Below, in pieces: positions 34,326 to 45,331 of a stretch of 64,000 nt of DNA. The notes beneath the pieces were generated by a model. That model saw only the letters and a program-made list of their open reading frames with translations, was not told where the DNA came from and did no database searches. The position numbers and the translations under genes were made by a program. Source of the DNA: Phenylobacterium sp. NIBR 498073 (GTDB lineage: Bacteria; Pseudomonadota; Alphaproteobacteria; Caulobacterales; Caulobacteraceae); NCBI RefSeq assembly GCF_027286305.1, contig NZ_CP114599.1, positions 1,364,001 through 1,428,000 of the forward strand, given 5' to 3'. The first letter of the stretch is position 1. Each line of letters opens with the position of its first letter.

Positions 34326-35543
34326 TCAATCGACCGCGGCAATCTCGCGCAATTCGCGCAGCGGCGACAGCGTTCCGATCACCGGCAAGAGGGCGAAACC
34401 GAGCGCGGCGACCAGCAAAGCGGCCCTCGGCCCGATAGCCGCGCCGAGCGCCCCGCCGCCCAGGGCGCCGATCACCGCCATGGCGCCGGGACCGGCCTGG
34501 AACGCGCCGGCGACGCGGGCGAGCGCGGCCTGCGGAACCAGCGTCTGCCGCAGGCTGGCGGCGAGCACGCCGCCCGCGACCGCCAGGGCGTCGCCGACGA
34601 ACTGGGAGACCACCAGCATCGCCAGGCCGGTGGTGGGCGACGCTGGCGCGAACGGCGTGATCAGCACCGCCAACCCCGCGCCGGCCATGGCGGCCAGAAT
34701 CGCCGGCCCGTGCCCCAGGCGGCGTGCGAGCAGCGGCGCAAGACCTGCGCCGAGCAGCGCGCCGGCGCCGCCGGCCGCGATCGCCAGGCCCAGCATCGAG
34801 GGCGAGAGGCCGAGCGTGCGCACGGCGAACAGGACGTAAAGGGCGCTGAACACCCCACCAAACAGGCCCTGGGCCGATTCCATGGCCAGGAGCGGGCGCA
34901 CATGGCGCTCGGACCAGGCCGTGCGGAACCCTGACGTCAGTTCCTTCGGCCAGTTCTCGGCGGGCGCTGGGCGGGGGTGCTCCTCTGGCGTGCGGATCAC
35001 AGTCAGGAAGGCCGCCGAAACGGCGTATGTCGCGGCGTTGGCGGCGACGGCGAGCGGCGCGCTTAGCCACTGGAACAGCAGGCCGGCCAGGGCCGGGCCG
35101 CCGACCTCGGCCGTGGCGTCGGTCGAGGCGAGGCGGGCGTTTCGCTCGAGCAGGCGCTCGCGGCCCACCAGGGCCGGCAGGTAGGCGTGGCTGGCTATCT
35201 CGAAGATCGCGCTGGCGCCGGCGATCAGGGCGCCGACGATGAAGACCTGCGGTAGATCCAGGACGCCCATCAGGGCGGCGATGGGAATGGAGGCGAGCAG
35301 CGCGGCGCGCAGCAGGTCCATCCCGATCAGCACCGGCCGCCGGCGGGCGCGGTCGACGAACGGTCCGGCGGCGAGCGCGGCGACTAGGGCCGCGCCGCTG
35401 GCCGCGGCGGCCAGCAAGCCCAGGGTGGCGGCCTGGGCCCCCAAGGCGATCACCGCCATGATTGGCAGGCCCTCGCGGGTGATGCGGGCCCCGAACGCCG
35501 AAACCGTCTGCGCCGCCCAGAGCCTGTGGAAGTCGGTGTTCAC
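34326..35543 (-). CDS. MFS transporter, EntS/DHA3-like
   Basis: A 405-residue transporter with about 12 hydrophobic helices. The loop 2-3 motif appears as AGPFVDRARRRPVLIGMDLLRA, typical of the DHA3/EntS-like efflux group. It probably exports a small molecule at the inner membrane; the substrate is unknown. Translation starts with GTG at 35543, whose last two bases are shared with the TGA of the small upstream P-loop ORF (GTGA overlap). The short upstream frame may therefore govern its translation. Confidence 0.88.
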   Translation of the reverse strand: MNTDFHRLWAAQTVSAFGARITREGLPIMAVIALGAQAATLGLLAAAASGAALVAALAAGPFVDRARRRPVLIGMDLLRAALLASIPIAALMGVLDLPQVFIVGALIAGASAIFEIASHAYLPALVGRERLLERNARLASTDATAEVGGPALAGLLFQWLSAPLAVAANAATYAVSAAFLTVIRTPEEHPRPAPAENWPKELTSGFRTAWSERHVRPLLAMESAQGLFGGVFSALYVLFAVRTLGLSPSMLGLAIAAGGAGALLGAGLAPLLARRLGHGPAILAAMAGAGLAVLITPFAPASPTTGLAMLVVSQFVGDALAVAGGVLAASLRQTLVPQAALARVAGAFQAGPGAMAVIGALGGGALGAAIGPRAALLVAALGFALLPVIGTLSPLRELREIAAVD

Positions 35544-35671
35544 GGCGCGATCTCCGTTACGAAGCCCGAAATCGCCCGATCGCCCTGGAGCCTGCGGAGC
35601 CGGACGCCAAGCGCGCGGGCCAGCCGCGACTTGCCGCTGCCGGAATTGCCAGGGATCACCACGCGGCGCAT
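35540..35671 (-). CDS. 43-residue P-loop ORF, probably a truncated nucleotide kinase
   Basis: A short frame encoding MRRVVIPGNSGSGKSRLARA and 23 more residues. The start is the Walker A strand of a P-loop NTPase (GNSGSGKS), as in small AAA/topology-modulation kinases of about 170 residues, but the protein stops after one helix and lacks Walker B. It overlaps the start codon of the MFS transporter (GTGA). It may be a deletion remnant kept as a translational leader, or a genuine microprotein. What it does is unknown. Confidence 0.55.
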   Translation of the reverse strand: MRRVVIPGNSGSGKSRLARALGVRLRRLQGDRAISGFVTEIAP

Positions 35672-35722
35672 GACGGCCTCCCTGGACCCTGGCTATAGGA
35701 CGTCAAGTTTCCGGAGAATCCC

Positions 35723-36658
35723 ATGACCGACGCCGCCAAGCCGCTAGTCCTGATTTCGCACCAGATGCTGTCGCCCGTGCAACAGGCGCTGGAGGCGGCT
35801 GGCTACGAGGTGGCCCGGCGTTGGGAGTTGGCCCCCGGGCAGGCCGAACGGGTGCGGGCGATCGTGCATGCCGGCGAGATTCCGCTGAGCCACGACTTCC
35901 TGGAAGGCCTGCCGCAACTCGGTCTCATCGCCAATGTCAGTGTCGGCTATGACGGCGTCGATGTCCCGTGGTGCCGCGCCCGCGGGATCGAGGTGACCCA
36001 TGCCAAGGGGCTCAACGCCGACGACGTGGCCGATCATGCGATCGGCCTGCTGATCGCCGGTTGGCGCAACATCGTGGCCGGCGACGCGGTGGTGCGGGCC
36101 GGCGGCTGGCGTGACGACCCTCGGGTCGGCAATCGACCTGGCCTGCGAGGGCGCAAGCTCGGGGTCATGGGGCTTGGCGCGATCGGCGAGGCGGTGGCCG
36201 TGCGCGGCGCGGCCATGGGCATGGAGGTCCTGTGGTGGGGCCCGCGGGAGAAGCCGGAGGCTGCGTGGCCTCGGGCCGAGAGCCTGGTGGCGCTGGCGCA
36301 GGCGAGCGACATCCTGGTCGTCGCCTGCCGTGCTGACGAGTCCAACCGCAAGGCCGTGAACCGCGAGGTTCTCGACGCGCTCGGCGGGCGCGGCATGCTG
36401 GTCAACGTCGCCCGTGGCTCGATCGTCGACGAGGACGCCCTGATCGCGGCGTTAAAGGAGGGGCGGCTGGGCCGTGCGGCGTTGGATGTGTTCGAGACCG
36501 AGCCGACGCCCGCCGCGCGCTGGGCAGGCGTCCCGAACACCGTGCTGACGCCCCACAGCGCTGGCGGGACGGTGGATTCCATTCCGCGGATGGTCGGACA
36601 AGCGCTCGAAAATGTTCGTCGCTTCGCTGCCGGAGAGCCGGTGATGAGCGCGGTCTAA
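35723..36658 (+). CDS. D-2-hydroxyacid dehydrogenase (GHPR/GyaR-like)
   Basis: A 311-residue NAD(P)-dependent dehydrogenase. The nucleotide fold has LGVMGLGAIGEAVA near residues 146-159. The catalytic Arg lies in NVARGSIVDEDAL, the Glu in DVFETEPTP and the His in LTPHSAGGT, all present. The GxGxxG fingerprint and the length fit glyoxylate/hydroxypyruvate reductases. It would reduce 2-oxoacids such as glyoxylate or hydroxypyruvate to D-2-hydroxyacids in the cytoplasm. Monocistronic, divergent from the MFS unit. Confidence 0.9.
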   Translation: MTDAAKPLVLISHQMLSPVQQALEAAGYEVARRWELAPGQAERVRAIVHAGEIPLSHDFLEGLPQLGLIANVSVGYDGVDVPWCRARGIEVTHAKGLNADDVADHAIGLLIAGWRNIVAGDAVVRAGGWRDDPRVGNRPGLRGRKLGVMGLGAIGEAVAVRGAAMGMEVLWWGPREKPEAAWPRAESLVALAQASDILVVACRADESNRKAVNREVLDALGGRGMLVNVARGSIVDEDALIAALKEGRLGRAALDVFETEPTPAARWAGVPNTVLTPHSAGGTVDSIPRMVGQALENVRRFAAGEPVMSAV

Positions 36659-36720
36659 CCGCGCTCCGCCAGCGCATGCTATAAGCGGCTCCTCAAGCGG
36701 GTTTGCGCATCTCCCTTGGC

Positions 36721-36755
36721 TTGACATAAAGACATAAAGATATCTTTATGTGGTC
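36721..36755 (+). promoter_or_regulatory. Promoter and palindromic operator of the methionine-cycle operon
   Basis: A perfect 20-bp palindrome occupies 36732-36751 (ACATAAAG, ATAT, CTTTATGT), with a third ACATAAAG half-site in direct repeat at 36724-36731. A -35 TTGACA lies at 36721-36726. The -10 must fall within about 36739-36749, inside the palindrome, putting the transcript start at or just before the ATG at 36756. The site fits an ArsR-type repressor, presumably the product of the gene it precedes. The mRNA would be leaderless or nearly so. Confidence 0.75.
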
Positions 36756-37727
36756 ATGACGCTCTCCACGAGTCAGGCGGTGGAAATCTTGCGCGCGGCG
36801 GGCGAGCCGACGCGCTTGCGGATCCTTGCGCTGCTCGCGACCGAGGAACTGGCGGTCCTGGAGCTTTGCCGGGTATTGGACCAGAGCCAGCCGCGGGTCT
36901 CGCGTCACCTGAAGCTCCTGGCCGAGGCGGGTCTCGTCGAGCGGTTTCCCGACGGCGCCTGGGTGTTCTACCGACTGGTCACCTCCGGGGATGCGCGTCA
37001 TCTGACCGACGAGGCGCTCGGCCTCATTGATCCGACCGACGAGGTCGTGGTTCGCGACGCCGAGCGGCTGCAGGCCGTGCGCGGCGAACGCTCGGCCGAA
37101 GCCGGGGAGTACTTTGCGCGCAATGCTGCGCGTTGGGACGAGATCCGCTCGCTCTACGTTTCCGAAAGCGCCGTCGAGGCGGCGATCATCGACGCGGTCG
37201 GACCCGGCCCGTTCAAGCGCCTGGTCGATCTCGGTTCAGGTACGGGGCGAATGCTGACCTTGCTCGGGCCGCACGCCGAGGCGGCGATCGGCCTCGATCT
37301 CTCCCAGCAGATGCTCAATATCGCGCGCAATCATGTCGCTGAGGCCGGGCTGGAAGGTTTCGAGCTGCGTCATGGCGACATCTTCGGCACCCGCCTGCCA
37401 GGCCAGAGCGCCGATCTGGTCGTCGTCCATCAGGTGCTGCACTACTTGGCCGACCCCGCCGCCGCGGTGCGTGAGGCCGCGCGTCTGGTCGCCGAGGGCG
37501 GCCGGCTGCTGATCATCGATTTCGCCCCCCACCACCTCGAGTTCCTGCGCGAGCAGCACCAGCATCGGCGTCTCGGCTTCGCAGAGCCGGAAATGGCCCG
37601 CTGGCTGGAAGAAGCGGGGCTCTCTGACGTCCGTGTGACCGCGCTGCCGCCCGTCCGGGCCGAGGGGCTCACCGTGAAAATCTGGGTCGCCGAGCGCGCC
37701 CGTTTGCCGCAAAGGAGCGCCGCATGA
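36756..37727 (+). CDS. ArsR-family regulator fused to a SAM-dependent methyltransferase (SahR-like)
   Basis: A 323-residue fusion. Residues 1-90 are an ArsR winged helix (AVEILRAAGEPTRLRILALL, LCRVLDQSQPRVSRHLKLL); the metal-site cysteine pair of arsenic sensors is absent. Residues about 140-315 are a class I methyltransferase with motif I LVDLGSGTGRML and post-I GLDLSQQML. Such fusions next to methionine genes have been described as SahR, a regulator of the methionine/S-adenosylhomocysteine cycle. The MT domain may sense SAH or SAM instead of catalysing. It overlaps metF by ATGA. The ATG at 36756 is preferred to GTG 36750, which lies inside the operator. Confidence 0.85.
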   Translation: MTLSTSQAVEILRAAGEPTRLRILALLATEELAVLELCRVLDQSQPRVSRHLKLLAEAGLVERFPDGAWVFYRLVTSGDARHLTDEALGLIDPTDEVVVRDAERLQAVRGERSAEAGEYFARNAARWDEIRSLYVSESAVEAAIIDAVGPGPFKRLVDLGSGTGRMLTLLGPHAEAAIGLDLSQQMLNIARNHVAEAGLEGFELRHGDIFGTRLPGQSADLVVVHQVLHYLADPAAAVREAARLVAEGGRLLIIDFAPHHLEFLREQHQHRRLGFAEPEMARWLEEAGLSDVRVTALPPVRAEGLTVKIWVAERARLPQRSAA

Positions 37728-38656
37728 GCCCTCATGAAACCGCGCTCGGACCCGTCGCCCGCGCCGCCGCTGGAAATGCGCGTCGCCCGTCCGTGTCGTT
37801 CGAGTTTTCGCCCCCCAAGACGCCCGAGGCTGAAGTGAGCCTATGGGAGGCGATCCGCCGGCTCGAGCCGCTGAATCCGTCCTTCGTTTCGGTGACCTAC
37901 GGCGCCGGCGGCTCCACCCGCGACCGCACGCACCGCACGGTGGTCAGGATGCTGAAGGAGACCACCCTTAAGCCTGCCGCTCACCTGACCTGCGTCGAGG
38001 CTTCGCGCGTCGAGGTCGATGAGGTCGTGCAGGCCTATTGGGACGCCGGCATCCGCCACATCGTCGCCCTGCGCGGCGACCCGCCGGGCAACATCGGCGG
38101 CGTCTACGTGCCCCGTGCCGACGGCTATCTGAACGCCACCGAGCTGGCGGCCGGCATCAAGGCCGTGGCCCCGTTCGAGGTCAGCGTCAGCCTCTATCCG
38201 CAGATCCACCCGGAAAGCCCGTCGATCGACCACGACATCGACGTGCTGAAGGCGAAGATCGACGCCGGGGCGACGCGCGCCATCACCCAGTTCTTCTACG
38301 ACATCGACGCTTTCCTGTTTTTCATGGACAAGCTGCGCAAGGCGGGCGTCGACATTCCGGTTTCGCCGGGGATCATGCCGGTGTCGAACTACAAGGGCCT
38401 GAAGAAGATGGCCGGGCCGGTCGGCATCCCGCTGCCGGCGTGGCTGGGCAACCTGTTCGAAGGGCTCGACAAGGACCCCGAGACCCGCAAGCTGATCGCC
38501 GCCTCCGTCGCCTCGGAAATGTGCGTGCGGCTGGCGGAGGAAGGCTATTCCGACTTCCACTTCTACACGCTGAACCGCGCCGACCTGGTCTATGCGATCT
38601 GCCGGGTGCTGGGGGTGCGCGAGACGCCGACCGAGCCGGCGGAGGCGGCGGCGTGA
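37724..38656 (+). CDS. metF: 5,10-methylenetetrahydrofolate reductase
   Basis: A 310-residue FAD TIM-barrel enzyme that reduces methylene-THF to methyl-THF, the methyl donor for methionine synthase. Family motifs are SFEFSPPKTPEAE near the N-terminus, VTYGAGGSTRDRTH, LRGDPPG and the flavin/folate region ITQFFYDIDAF. The length is normal. It is the second gene of the regulator-metF-lactamase-metH operon, starting on an ATGA overlap and ending on a GTGA overlap. Confidence 0.95.
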   Translation: MSPHETALGPVARAAAGNARRPSVSFEFSPPKTPEAEVSLWEAIRRLEPLNPSFVSVTYGAGGSTRDRTHRTVVRMLKETTLKPAAHLTCVEASRVEVDEVVQAYWDAGIRHIVALRGDPPGNIGGVYVPRADGYLNATELAAGIKAVAPFEVSVSLYPQIHPESPSIDHDIDVLKAKIDAGATRAITQFFYDIDAFLFFMDKLRKAGVDIPVSPGIMPVSNYKGLKKMAGPVGIPLPAWLGNLFEGLDKDPETRKLIAASVASEMCVRLAEEGYSDFHFYTLNRADLVYAICRVLGVRETPTEPAEAAA

Positions 38657-39513
38657 GGGCGATCGCACTTGGCCTGAGCATCGCCCTGCTGGGCGGGGCG
38701 GCGACGGCGCAGGGCCCGGCCAACTGGACCGCGCCCACCGAGCCGTTCCGGATTGGGGGCAACCTCTACTATGTCGGCACGGCGGGCCTCGGCGCCTACC
38801 TGCTGACTTCGCCCCAAGGTCACGTGCTGATCGACGGGGCGATGCCGACCAGCGCCAAGATGATCGAGGCCAATATCGAGAGGCTCGGCTTCAAGCCGGG
38901 CGACGTGAAGGTGCTGCTGAACACCCACGCCCACTTCGATCACGCCGGCGGCCTGGCCGAACTGAAGAAAGACACCGGCGCCAAGCTCTATGCCGCGGCC
39001 GGCGACCGCCAGGCGCTGGAAACCGGGACTTATGTCGGCTCCGAAGACGTCAAGGCTTTCGACTTCGCCCCGGTGAAGGTCGACCACGTGCTGAAGGACG
39101 GTGAGGAGGTCCGACTAGGGAGCATCGTGCTGAGCGCGCACCTGACGCCGGGCCATTCGGGAGGCTGCACCACCTGGACCTTCCCGGTGAAGATCGACGG
39201 CGTCGAGCGCCAGGCCTTGCTCTATTGCTCGACCTCGGTGGCGGCCAATCGGCTGGTGTCGAAGGCCAAGGGCCCTCAGTACCCGGGCATCGTCGCCGAC
39301 TACGAGACCACCTTCGCCAAGCTCAAGACCCTGCAGGCCGACGTCTTCCTGGCCCCGCACGCCGAGCAGTTCGGCCTGGCGGGCAAGCGCGCCAAGCTGG
39401 CGGCCGGAGAGCCGAACCCGTTCGTCGATCCCGGCGAACTGCAGCGCACCGTCGCGGCGTCCGAAGCGGCGTTCCGCGCAGATCTCGCCAAGCAGCAGGA
39501 GGCTGCCCGATGA
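38653..39513 (+). CDS. Subclass B3 metallo-beta-lactamase
   Basis: A 286-residue exported zinc hydrolase. The GTG start at 38653 overlaps the metF stop and opens a signal peptide (ALGLSIALLGGAATAQG). Zinc ligands follow the B3 pattern: H92, H94, D96 and H97 (THAHFDHAGG), H168 (TPGHSGGCTTW) and H236 (LAPHAEQF). These are the site 1 and site 2 ligands of L1- and CAU-1-like enzymes, which hydrolyse penicillins, cephalosporins and carbapenems in the periplasm. Caulobacter species are known to carry a chromosomal B3 enzyme. Activity and substrate range cannot be read here. It lies inside the methionine operon, overlapping both neighbours. Confidence 0.9.
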   Translation: MRAIALGLSIALLGGAATAQGPANWTAPTEPFRIGGNLYYVGTAGLGAYLLTSPQGHVLIDGAMPTSAKMIEANIERLGFKPGDVKVLLNTHAHFDHAGGLAELKKDTGAKLYAAAGDRQALETGTYVGSEDVKAFDFAPVKVDHVLKDGEEVRLGSIVLSAHLTPGHSGGCTTWTFPVKIDGVERQALLYCSTSVAANRLVSKAKGPQYPGIVADYETTFAKLKTLQADVFLAPHAEQFGLAGKRAKLAAGEPNPFVDPGELQRTVAASEAAFRADLAKQQEAAR

Positions 39514-40574
39514 CCGCACGTCAGGACCGTATCGCCGCGCTCAAGCAGATCGCCAAGGAGCGCATCCTCATCCTCGACGGCTCGTGGGGGGTGATGATCC
39601 AGAAGCGCGGCCTGGCCGAGGCCGACTATCGGGGCGAGCGCTTCGCCGGGCACGCCCTGGAGCTCAAGGGCAACAACGACCTCTTGTGCATCACCCGGCC
39701 GGACATCATCGGCGACCTGCACGACCAGTACTACGCCGCAGGGGCCGACATCTCCGAGACCAACACCTTCTCGGCGACGGTCATCGGCCAGGCCGAGTAC
39801 GACTGCGGCGAGGCGGTGTACGACATCAACTTCCAGGGCGCGAAGATCGCCCGCGAGCGCGCCGACGCCTGGACCGCCAAGGAGCCGCACAAGCCCCGCT
39901 TCGTGGCCGGCTCGGTCGGGCCGCTGCCGAAGATGCTGTCGATGTCGTCGGACGTGAACGATCCGGGCGCGCGCCTGGTGACCTTCGAGGAGGTCTACCA
40001 GGGCTATCGCCAGCAGATGATCGCGCTGCACGACGGCGGCGTGGACATGTACCTGATCGAGACCATCACCGACACGCTGAACTGCAAGGCCGCGATCAAG
40101 GCCATCCTCGACCTCGAGGACGAGGGCTACGAGCCGCTGCCGATCTGGATCTCCGGCACCATCACCGACCGGTCGGGCCGCACCCTATCGGGCCAGACGG
40201 TCGAGGCGTTCTGGAATTCGGTGAAGCACGCCAAGCCGTTCGCCATCGGCCTGAACTGCGCGCTGGGCGCGGACCTGATGCGGCCGCATATCGCCGAACT
40301 GGCGCGGGTCGCCGACACCCTGGTCTCGGCCTATCCGAACGCGGGCCTGCCCAACGCCATGGGCGAATATGACGAGCAGCCGCACCAGACCGGCCACCAG
40401 TTGCACGAGTGGGCCGAGCAGGGGCTGGTCAACATCCTGGGCGGCTGCTGCGGCACCACCCCCGACCACATCCGCCACGTCGCCGAAGCCGTCGCCGGCG
40501 TCGCCCCGCGCCAGCCGCCCGAGCGGCCCAAGGCGATGCGGCTGGCCGGTCTGGAACCGTTCGAGTTGGTTTGA
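39510..40574 (+). CDS. metH: Methionine synthase, homocysteine-binding module (split MetH, part 1)
   Basis: A 354-residue zinc TIM barrel that activates homocysteine as the methyl acceptor. Zinc ligands are C250 (GLNCALG), C313 and C314 (GGCCGTTP). [15 protein letters not shown] and SETNTFSAT are family motifs. In E. coli these are the first ~350 residues of a 1,200-residue MetH; here they are a separate protein, and the remaining modules follow as the next gene. The ATG at 39510 overlaps the lactamase stop (ATGA). Confidence 0.94.
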   Translation: MTARQDRIAALKQIAKERILILDGSWGVMIQKRGLAEADYRGERFAGHALELKGNNDLLCITRPDIIGDLHDQYYAAGADISETNTFSATVIGQAEYDCGEAVYDINFQGAKIARERADAWTAKEPHKPRFVAGSVGPLPKMLSMSSDVNDPGARLVTFEEVYQGYRQQMIALHDGGVDMYLIETITDTLNCKAAIKAILDLEDEGYEPLPIWISGTITDRSGRTLSGQTVEAFWNSVKHAKPFAIGLNCALGADLMRPHIAELARVADTLVSAYPNAGLPNAMGEYDEQPHQTGHQLHEWAEQGLVNILGGCCGTTPDHIRHVAEAVAGVAPRQPPERPKAMRLAGLEPFELV

Positions 40575-40626
40575 TCCCGGCTTTCGACTACCCACTGGCT
40601 TCGGCCGATTTCTAATTCAGCTTGGG

Positions 40627-40644
40627 TCCCCGCCTTCGCGGGGA
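40627..40644. repeat. REP-like extragenic palindrome
   Basis: TCCCCGC (40627-40633) and GCGGGGA (40638-40644) with a CTTC loop lie between the two metH parts. The form, ending in GGGATGA, resembles common alphaproteobacterial extragenic palindromes, and a related one is at 47256-47283. It has no T-tract, so it may stabilise the upstream mRNA rather than end it. Confidence 0.6.
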
Positions 40645-40661
40645 TGAGCGGTTTGATTGCG

Positions 40662-43322
<2,661 letters not shown>

Positions 43323-43330
43323 GGGGCGTT

Positions 43331-44317
43331 TCAAAGAGCTGCGTTTCGCTTCTTTGCGCTCGTGAATCGACGTCTGAGACTAGCCCGGTGACCCGAGGCC
43401 AAGGGGCGCCCCTCAGCATCTAGACGTAGCGATTGCAGGGCTGTGGTTGGGTCCACTCCCATGTTCGTTAGCACTTCCGCGTACTCTCCCGGTGCGGGGA
43501 TGAGGCCGTCGTCCATGGGAGCTGCAAAGTTCGCTCGGATTACGTGCGGAGCCCTTTTTCCCATCTTTTCCACAGCCATTTCCGCATGCTTGATAAGCCG
43601 TTCAATGAGCACTGTGCCAAATAGAATGGCAGAGTCGACGTAGTTCTCTGCCGCGTCCAGTAAGTCTGGATAGCGGCTGTCTTGTCGGCCATCGGGCATG
43701 CGTTGGCCAAAATAGAGTGCCGCGGCTTCTGGCGCTGGGATGGCACCACGGGCTAACATCTGTGCTACGTAATCGTCGCGTTGCTTCAAAGTTTTTCGAA
43801 GATGTTCAATAGTCCCGTTGAGCATATTGATAAGCGTGATAGGGTGTGCTGCGTCTATACGATTGAATATTAGCTCCGTCAAAGCGTCGGTCGGTACTTC
43901 GGTCCATGGAAAAATCTGCCAGTCGGCGGTGTATGCGAACAATCCGCCGCGGCCTGACGTGATCGTCTCGATAAAGCGCGTTCGATCTGTCCTGTATTGC
44001 TGAAGAAGCGGTCGAAGGTGTTGCCGCTTAAGCGCGATGAGCGCGTTGACCGTGAATATGGCTAGAGACGAGGCGGCATTTGTGGCGCGAAGCTCCTCGA
44101 GAGCCCTCCGTCTGGCGGCATCGCGCTCGGCGATCAATTGCGCTCCGTAGGCCCCTGCGAATGAGCCGGCCAATGCCGAAAGAAGCGCTATTGCGAAGCC
44201 GCTGTTCGCGAGAGTCCAGGCCGAGCTCAACGCCGCTTGAGCCTTTGTGGGGAGCCATAGCGCCAAATACGTCCCGGTCTCGACGGACGATGAGGAAGTC
44301 GGATCGATCAGTTGCAT
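43331..44317 (-). CDS. Hypothetical one-TM protein of the accessory region
   Basis: A 328-residue protein of unknown family. One TM lies at about residues 40-62 (SGFAIALLSALAGSFAGAY), with a long C-terminal helical domain that starts with a charged coiled-coil (QLIAERDAARRRALEELRATNAASS). It resembles bacterial proteins with a membrane anchor and a cytoplasmic sensor or effector part, but I see no catalytic motif. Base composition and codon use are less G+C-biased than the core genes, consistent with recent gain. It lies just after metH on the opposite strand. Confidence 0.7.
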   Translation of the reverse strand: MQLIDPTSSSSVETGTYLALWLPTKAQAALSSAWTLANSGFAIALLSALAGSFAGAYGAQLIAERDAARRRALEELRATNAASSLAIFTVNALIALKRQHLRPLLQQYRTDRTRFIETITSGRGGLFAYTADWQIFPWTEVPTDALTELIFNRIDAAHPITLINMLNGTIEHLRKTLKQRDDYVAQMLARGAIPAPEAAALYFGQRMPDGRQDSRYPDLLDAAENYVDSAILFGTVLIERLIKHAEMAVEKMGKRAPHVIRANFAAPMDDGLIPAPGEYAEVLTNMGVDPTTALQSLRLDAEGRPLASGHRASLRRRFTSAKKRNAAL

Positions 44318-44324
44318 GCCTTGA

Positions 44325-44490
44325 TTAAGAGGTCGGGACGAGGGCTAGCACCTGCGAAGCGGCCTCAAGATCGACGAGAGCTGTATGCCGGCGAGTTCGG
44401 GGGAGTGTGTGGGACTGCCCTACTGCTTGCAAGGCGCGCTTTGGCAACCTTGACGGATAGGTCTCACCATCCGAACCTTTTAGCTGTGCT
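44325..44490 (-). pseudogene. Possible remnant of a DEDDh 3'-5' exonuclease C-terminus
   Basis: This minus-strand frame ends RRHTALVDLEAASQVLALV then three residues. The H-x-A-x-x-D arrangement followed by an aliphatic helix is the last motif of DnaQ/RNase T-like exonucleases, but the rest of such a domain is absent because the neighbouring nuclease gene begins at 44503. It is too short to be a working enzyme. The match is short and could be chance. Confidence 0.3.
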
Positions 44491-44502
44491 GGGGAGGTGC
44501 GT

Positions 44503-45279
44503 ATGGCGAAGTTGCCCAAGAAGTTCATCGATCGCGTCCAAGCGAAGCTGAAGCCCTATCAGGGGATCGTCACGTCGCACCGGAGTCGTGATGTGTCCGA
44601 GGCCGACACCGTGACGGTGGTAAAGGACGTGCTGGCCGATGTATTCGGCTACGACAAGTACGCAGAACTGACCAGCGAGCAGCAGATCCGTGGCACGTTC
44701 TGCGACCTAGCCATCCAGATCGACGGTAGCATCCGGTTCCTAATTGAGGTGAAGGGCGCGGGCAGCACGCTGAGCGATGCCCATCTGCGGCAGGCGGTGA
44801 ACTATGGTGCTCACCAAGGAATTGAGTGGATCATCCTGACCAATGCCGTCGAGTGGCGCTTCTACAAGGTCGAGTTCGCTCAGCCGATCAGCTGGGATGA
44901 GATCACGAGGTTCACCCTGCCGGAGCTAAATCCGAAGTCGCAAGGCGACTTGGAGAAACTGTTCTTGCTGGCGCGCGAGGGGCTGCCGACCAACGCGATC
45001 AGCGCCTATCACCAGCATCAGCAGGTGGTGAACCACTTCACTGTCGCGCAGATGCTGCTGTCGGAGTCGGTGGTCGGCGTTGTGCGGCGGGAGATGCGGC
45101 GGCTGTTTCCGGAATTGAAGGTTGAGCCCGCTGACATCGCAGACCTGCTGGTCAACGGCGTGCTGAAGCGCGAGGTCGTCGTCGACGGGGAGCGGGTGCA
45201 GGACGCGCGCACGCGGATCAAGAAGGCAGAGCAGAAGTTGCAGCGTGTGGCGAAGAGGGCGGCTGAGGCGGCGGAGTAG
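44503..45279 (+). CDS. Orphan type I restriction HsdR-N-like nuclease-fold protein
   Basis: A 258-residue protein with a PD-(D/E)XK-like core: D in TFCDLAIQIDG, then FLIEVKGAGS giving the E-x-K pair, and the following QAVNYGAHQGIEWIILTNAVEWRFYKV, which is characteristic of the HsdR N-terminal domain (Pfam HSDR_N). The helicase and the HsdM/HsdS partners are missing. The C-terminal half is helical and basic. The start at 44503 has GGGGAGG at 44491-44497. Related stand-alone proteins occur in defence-associated regions; the activity here is unproven. Confidence 0.8.
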   Translation: MAKLPKKFIDRVQAKLKPYQGIVTSHRSRDVSEADTVTVVKDVLADVFGYDKYAELTSEQQIRGTFCDLAIQIDGSIRFLIEVKGAGSTLSDAHLRQAVNYGAHQGIEWIILTNAVEWRFYKVEFAQPISWDEITRFTLPELNPKSQGDLEKLFLLAREGLPTNAISAYHQHQQVVNHFTVAQMLLSESVVGVVRREMRRLFPELKVEPADIADLLVNGVLKREVVVDGERVQDARTRIKKAEQKLQRVAKRAAEAAE

Positions 45280-45331
45280 GTGGTCCCCTAGAGCACGGCA
45301 AGCCGGTCGGCGAGCGCGGAGCTTTGAGCGC

